Source: Brevundimonas halotolerans (GTDB taxonomy: Bacteria > Pseudomonadota > Alphaproteobacteria > Caulobacterales > Caulobacteraceae). From it: DNA of 64,000 nt. The stretch covers positions 56,968-120,967 of the forward strand of contig NZ_QTTA01000023.1 in the NCBI RefSeq assembly GCF_003730275.1, written 5' to 3'. The translations under genes were made by a program, and so were the position numbers. A model generated the notes under the pieces. It made no database searches. It was not told the origin of the DNA and saw nothing but the letters and a program-made list of their open reading frames with translations. This document shows positions 61,744-64,000 of this stretch, in pieces (position 1 is the first letter of the stretch; each line of letters starts with the position of its first letter).

Positions 61744-62544
61744 ATGCGCGTGAAGGTCCGGCACAGCACCGAATATCACTATGGCCAGGCCGTCAGCCGG
61801 GGCCTGCAGAAGATCCGCCTGACCCCCAAGCACTCGGGCGGGCAGGAGGTGTTGTCCTGGCGGACCGAGATTGAGGGCGGCCGCAAGGAGGTCGCCTACA
61901 CCGATCAGCACAACAACCTGGTCGAACTGCTGTCCATCGAGCCGGGCAGCCGCACGGTGACCATTCTGTGCGAGGGCGAGGTCGATACCTCGGACACCGC
62001 CGGAGTGATCGGCCAGCACGGGGGGTTTGCCCCCTTGTGGTATTTCCAGAGGGCGACGCCGCAGACCCGCCCCGGTCCCCGCGTGCGCCAGCTGGTCCGC
62101 GACCTGGGCAAGGACTTCGACGACGACCCGTCGCGCCTGCACGCCCTGTCGGCGCTGATCCTGAAGACGGTCGGCTATGAGACCGGCACGACCGACTTTT
62201 CGACCACCGCGGAGCAGGCCATCGAGACCGGACGCGGCGTCTGTCAGGACCACGCCCACATCATGATCGCGGCCGCCCGGCTGATGGGCTATCCGGCACG
62301 CTACGTCAGCGGCTATCTGGTCATGGACGACCGGGTGGACCAGGACGCGGGCCACGCCTGGGCCGAGGTCCACGTCGAGGGCCTGGGCTGGGTCGGCTTT
62401 GATGTCTCGAACGGTGTCTCGCCCGATCCCCGGTATGTGCGTGTCGCGACAGGCCTCGACTATGGCGAAGCGGCGCCGATCTCGGGTATCGTCTACGGGG
62501 GCCGCAATGAGTCGATGGTTGTTCAGCTGCAAGTCCAGCAGTAG
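61744..62544 (+). CDS. Transglutaminase-like cysteine protease family protein
   Basis: 266 residues. N-terminal beta domain (about 1-110, RVKVRHSTEYHYGQAVSRGLQ), then a transglutaminase core with catalytic Cys in GRGVCQDHAHIMIAAARLMG (about 167), His in DAGHAWAEVHVEG (about 205) and Asp in GFDVSNG (about 221). No signal peptide. Four bases after the alpha-E gene, so certainly one operon. In this conserved cluster it is thought to act with COG2308/2307 on a peptide or peptide tag. Confidence 0.92.
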   Translation: MRVKVRHSTEYHYGQAVSRGLQKIRLTPKHSGGQEVLSWRTEIEGGRKEVAYTDQHNNLVELLSIEPGSRTVTILCEGEVDTSDTAGVIGQHGGFAPLWYFQRATPQTRPGPRVRQLVRDLGKDFDDDPSRLHALSALILKTVGYETGTTDFSTTAEQAIETGRGVCQDHAHIMIAAARLMGYPARYVSGYLVMDDRVDQDAGHAWAEVHVEGLGWVGFDVSNGVSPDPRYVRVATGLDYGEAAPISGIVYGGRNESMVVQLQVQQ

Positions 62545-62577
62545 TCCGGCCATGCCCGCAATGAAGGTAACCGCTCC

Positions 62578-63309
62578 ATGACCTATTGCGTTGGCATGCG
62601 CCTCAACAAGGGGCTGGTGTTCATGTCGGACACCCGCACCAATGCCGGCGTCGACAACGTCGCCACGGTCCGCAAGATGTTCACCTGGCACAAGCCGGGC
62701 GAGCGGATGATCACCCTGATGACCGCCGGCAATCTGGCCACGACCCAGTCGGTGGTCAGCATTCTGGACGAGCGCACCAAGGTCCCGGCCGAGCGCAATC
62801 CCTCGCTGCTGGAAACGCCGACCATGTTCCAGGCCGCGCGGCTGGTGGGCGAGGCCCTGCGCGAGACCATCCAGACCAATGTCCAGAGCGGCCAGTCGGC
62901 CGAGGCCATGTTCGGCGCCACCCTGATCATGGGCGGCCAGATCAAGGGCACGCCGCCGCGCCTGTTCCTGATCTATCCGCAGGGCAATTTCATCGAGGCG
63001 ACCGACGACAATCCCTATTTCCAGATCGGCGAGACCAAATACGGGCGCCCCATTCTGGTGCGGGGTTATGACCCGGACATGAGCTTCGAACAGGCCGTCA
63101 AATTGCTGGTGGTGTCGTTCGACTCAACGCTCAAGGCAAATCTGTCGGTGGGCCTGCCGATCGACTTCCAGACCTATACCGCCGGCCAGTACGAGCCGAC
63201 CCACGAGACGCGGATCGAGCGGGACGACCCCTATTTCCAGACCATCGCCCACGACTGGGCCGTGGCCCTCAGATCCGCCTTTCTTTCGCTGCCCGATCCG
63301 GAGCTGTGA
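62578..63309 (+). CDS. Proteasome-type protease (COG3484)
   Basis: 243 residues. The start MTYCVGMRLNKGLVFMSDTRTNAG exposes Thr 2 as the likely N-terminal nucleophile after Met removal, with an Asp and Lys following as in proteasome beta folds. It is a bacterial proteasome-like hydrolase (Anbu/BPH relatives) normally coded with COG2308, COG2307 and a transglutaminase, as here. It should assemble as a ring. Its substrates are unknown. Confidence 0.93.
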   Translation: MTYCVGMRLNKGLVFMSDTRTNAGVDNVATVRKMFTWHKPGERMITLMTAGNLATTQSVVSILDERTKVPAERNPSLLETPTMFQAARLVGEALRETIQTNVQSGQSAEAMFGATLIMGGQIKGTPPRLFLIYPQGNFIEATDDNPYFQIGETKYGRPILVRGYDPDMSFEQAVKLLVVSFDSTLKANLSVGLPIDFQTYTAGQYEPTHETRIERDDPYFQTIAHDWAVALRSAFLSLPDPEL

Positions 63310-63326
63310 GCGAGACGCGGAAAACA

Positions 63327-63518
63327 CCGTCTGAATAGTCTGAACCGTCTGAAAGGGGAGGGCTGGAGTCGAAGGCCGAAAACAGACTCCCCTTTCTCCA
63401 TATCGCCGGAAAGCCCCGTGCTTGCTGGGGTTCAGGGCCGTGCATGGGCTGGAGTCATGTGCGGGGACTCCAATCCAGACCCTGAAAAATACCGTCTGAA
63501 CCGTCTGAACCGTCTGAA
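63327..63518 (+). repeat. Two clusters of three 9-bp CCGTCTGAA tandem repeats
   Basis: 63327-63353 reads CCGTCTGAA, TAGTCTGAA, CCGTCTGAA. 63492-63518 holds three exact copies of CCGTCTGAA. Both clusters point the same way and are 139 bp apart in a gene-free interval. A 9-bp repeat keeps codon phase, but no convincing gene covers it. They may be protein-binding sites or slipped-strand repeats. Confidence 0.7.
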
Positions 63519-63667
63519 ATCTGGATCGAGGCTCAGGCGCTCGTCCCGGACCGCTGCAGCCGGACCGCATCCCCCTCGTCAAATACCCTCCCTGCTATTG
63601 AGAACCCATTCTGCCACAACCCGCAGCCAGGGCGGGAAGAAAGGGTCGGGCATGCGCACCCGGGGCG

Positions 63668-63877
63668 ATGGACTGTCTGCAATCGATGGGTAGTCACGCC
63701 GCCATCCCATCCGTGCGATACGCTGTGCCGCCGGGCTCCAAGGATGTGCAGCACCGCGTCAGCAGCGTCGATTGGCCCGCCGCCGAGTGGAACGGGCCGC
63801 TCGCGATCAAGGGTCTGATGACGCCGGAGGACGCCACACGCGCCATCCGTTCCGGCGAGCGGCGTGATCATCTCTAG
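63668..63877 (+). CDS. Small hypothetical protein
   Basis: 69 residues (63 if started at the second ATG near 63686). Soluble; ends LMTPEDATRAIRSGERRDHL. No family was recognised, and codon bias is weakly coding-like. No operon partner is visible. Confidence 0.35.
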   Translation: MDCLQSMGSHAAIPSVRYAVPPGSKDVQHRVSSVDWPAAEWNGPLAIKGLMTPEDATRAIRSGERRDHL

Positions 63878-63905
63878 GCCGTGAACTCATAAACTGATGG
63901 GTCTG

Positions 63906-64000
63906 CTACCTCGCGCTTTTCCATTCGTCGACGAGGCGTCCAATCCGACTTGCGCGCTTTGCCAGCGGGGTATCTGATACACCATCGAAGTCCATCGCTC
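63906..64000 (-). CDS. 3' end of a gene running off the right edge (partial)
   Basis: The minus strand codes MDFDGVSDTPLAKRASRIGR then LVDEWKSAR and a TAG stop. An ATG lies five bases from the window edge, so it might be a complete 29-residue peptide, but an extension past the edge is more likely. No function can be assigned. Confidence 0.4.
   Translation of the reverse strand, partial: AMDFDGVSDTPLAKRASRIGRLVDEWKSAR

Overview
The window looks like the chromosome of a GC-rich, flagellated alphaproteobacterium of the Caulobacterales, most likely Brevundimonas or a close relative. That assignment is inference. It rests on the overall GC richness, the flgK-flgL tail, the N-acetylglutaminylglutamine amide (NAGGN) osmolyte genes and the types of S9 peptidase present; I could not run a database search. 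Two stretches are ordinary chromosome (1-20,322 and about 48,181-64,000). A mobile island of about 27.9 kb (20,323-48,180) lies between them.

Left chromosome: the end of flgK and all of flgL; an MCE/Mla-type lipid ABC transporter (STAS-permease, ATPase, MCE protein, lipoprotein); a TelA-like coiled-coil protein; a two-subunit 3-oxoacid CoA-transferase; a DUF1365 / FAD-oxidoreductase pair divergent from a cyclopropane-fatty-acid-synthase-like enzyme plus DUF2177 membrane protein; an SGNH-SGNH-MBOAT envelope-acylation operon; an S9 peptidase; a small lipoprotein; and a YdbS/YdbT-like pair of PH-domain membrane proteins.

Island: a 22-bp direct repeat marks both ends, and the right copy is the 3' end of an intact tRNA-Lys(CTT) gene. 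A tyrosine recombinase lies just inside the left end, and two copies of a paired 10-mer (ccctacaaaa) lie just inside the two ends as candidate integrase arm sites. The cargo includes a GNAT protein, several small orphan genes separated by three copies of a 50-53-bp palindromic repeat, an SRAP (YedK/HMCES-like) DNA-lesion protein, an XRE regulator, a PcfJ-like protein, a serine recombinase, a type I restriction-modification operon (hsdM-hsdS-hsdR plus a YgjP-like metallopeptidase), and an AT-rich orphan gene behind a perfect 18-bp palindrome. No relaxase, type IV secretion or phage structural gene was seen.

Nested in the island is a 9,705-bp transposon (29,442-39,146) with perfect 18-bp terminal inverted repeats and an 8-bp target duplication. 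It carries an IS1-like transposase with an unusual C-terminal double-CxxC extension, an ArsR-type regulator with three TGTCA-N7-TGACA operators, czcCBA, a short CDF-like protein, a YnfA-type protein and three small proteins. It is inserted inside a small gene of a three-gene minus-strand operon. Removing the transposon and one target copy restores the frame exactly, so the insertion looks recent.

Right chromosome: tRNA-Lys, an Hpt protein, chorismate mutase, a ferredoxin-NADP reductase, a DPP-IV-like S9 peptidase, an amidase-signature lipoprotein preceded by a long inverted repeat, the NAGGN operon (asnO, ngg, M42 peptidase), and a four-gene COG2308 / COG2307 / transglutaminase / proteasome-type-protease cluster.
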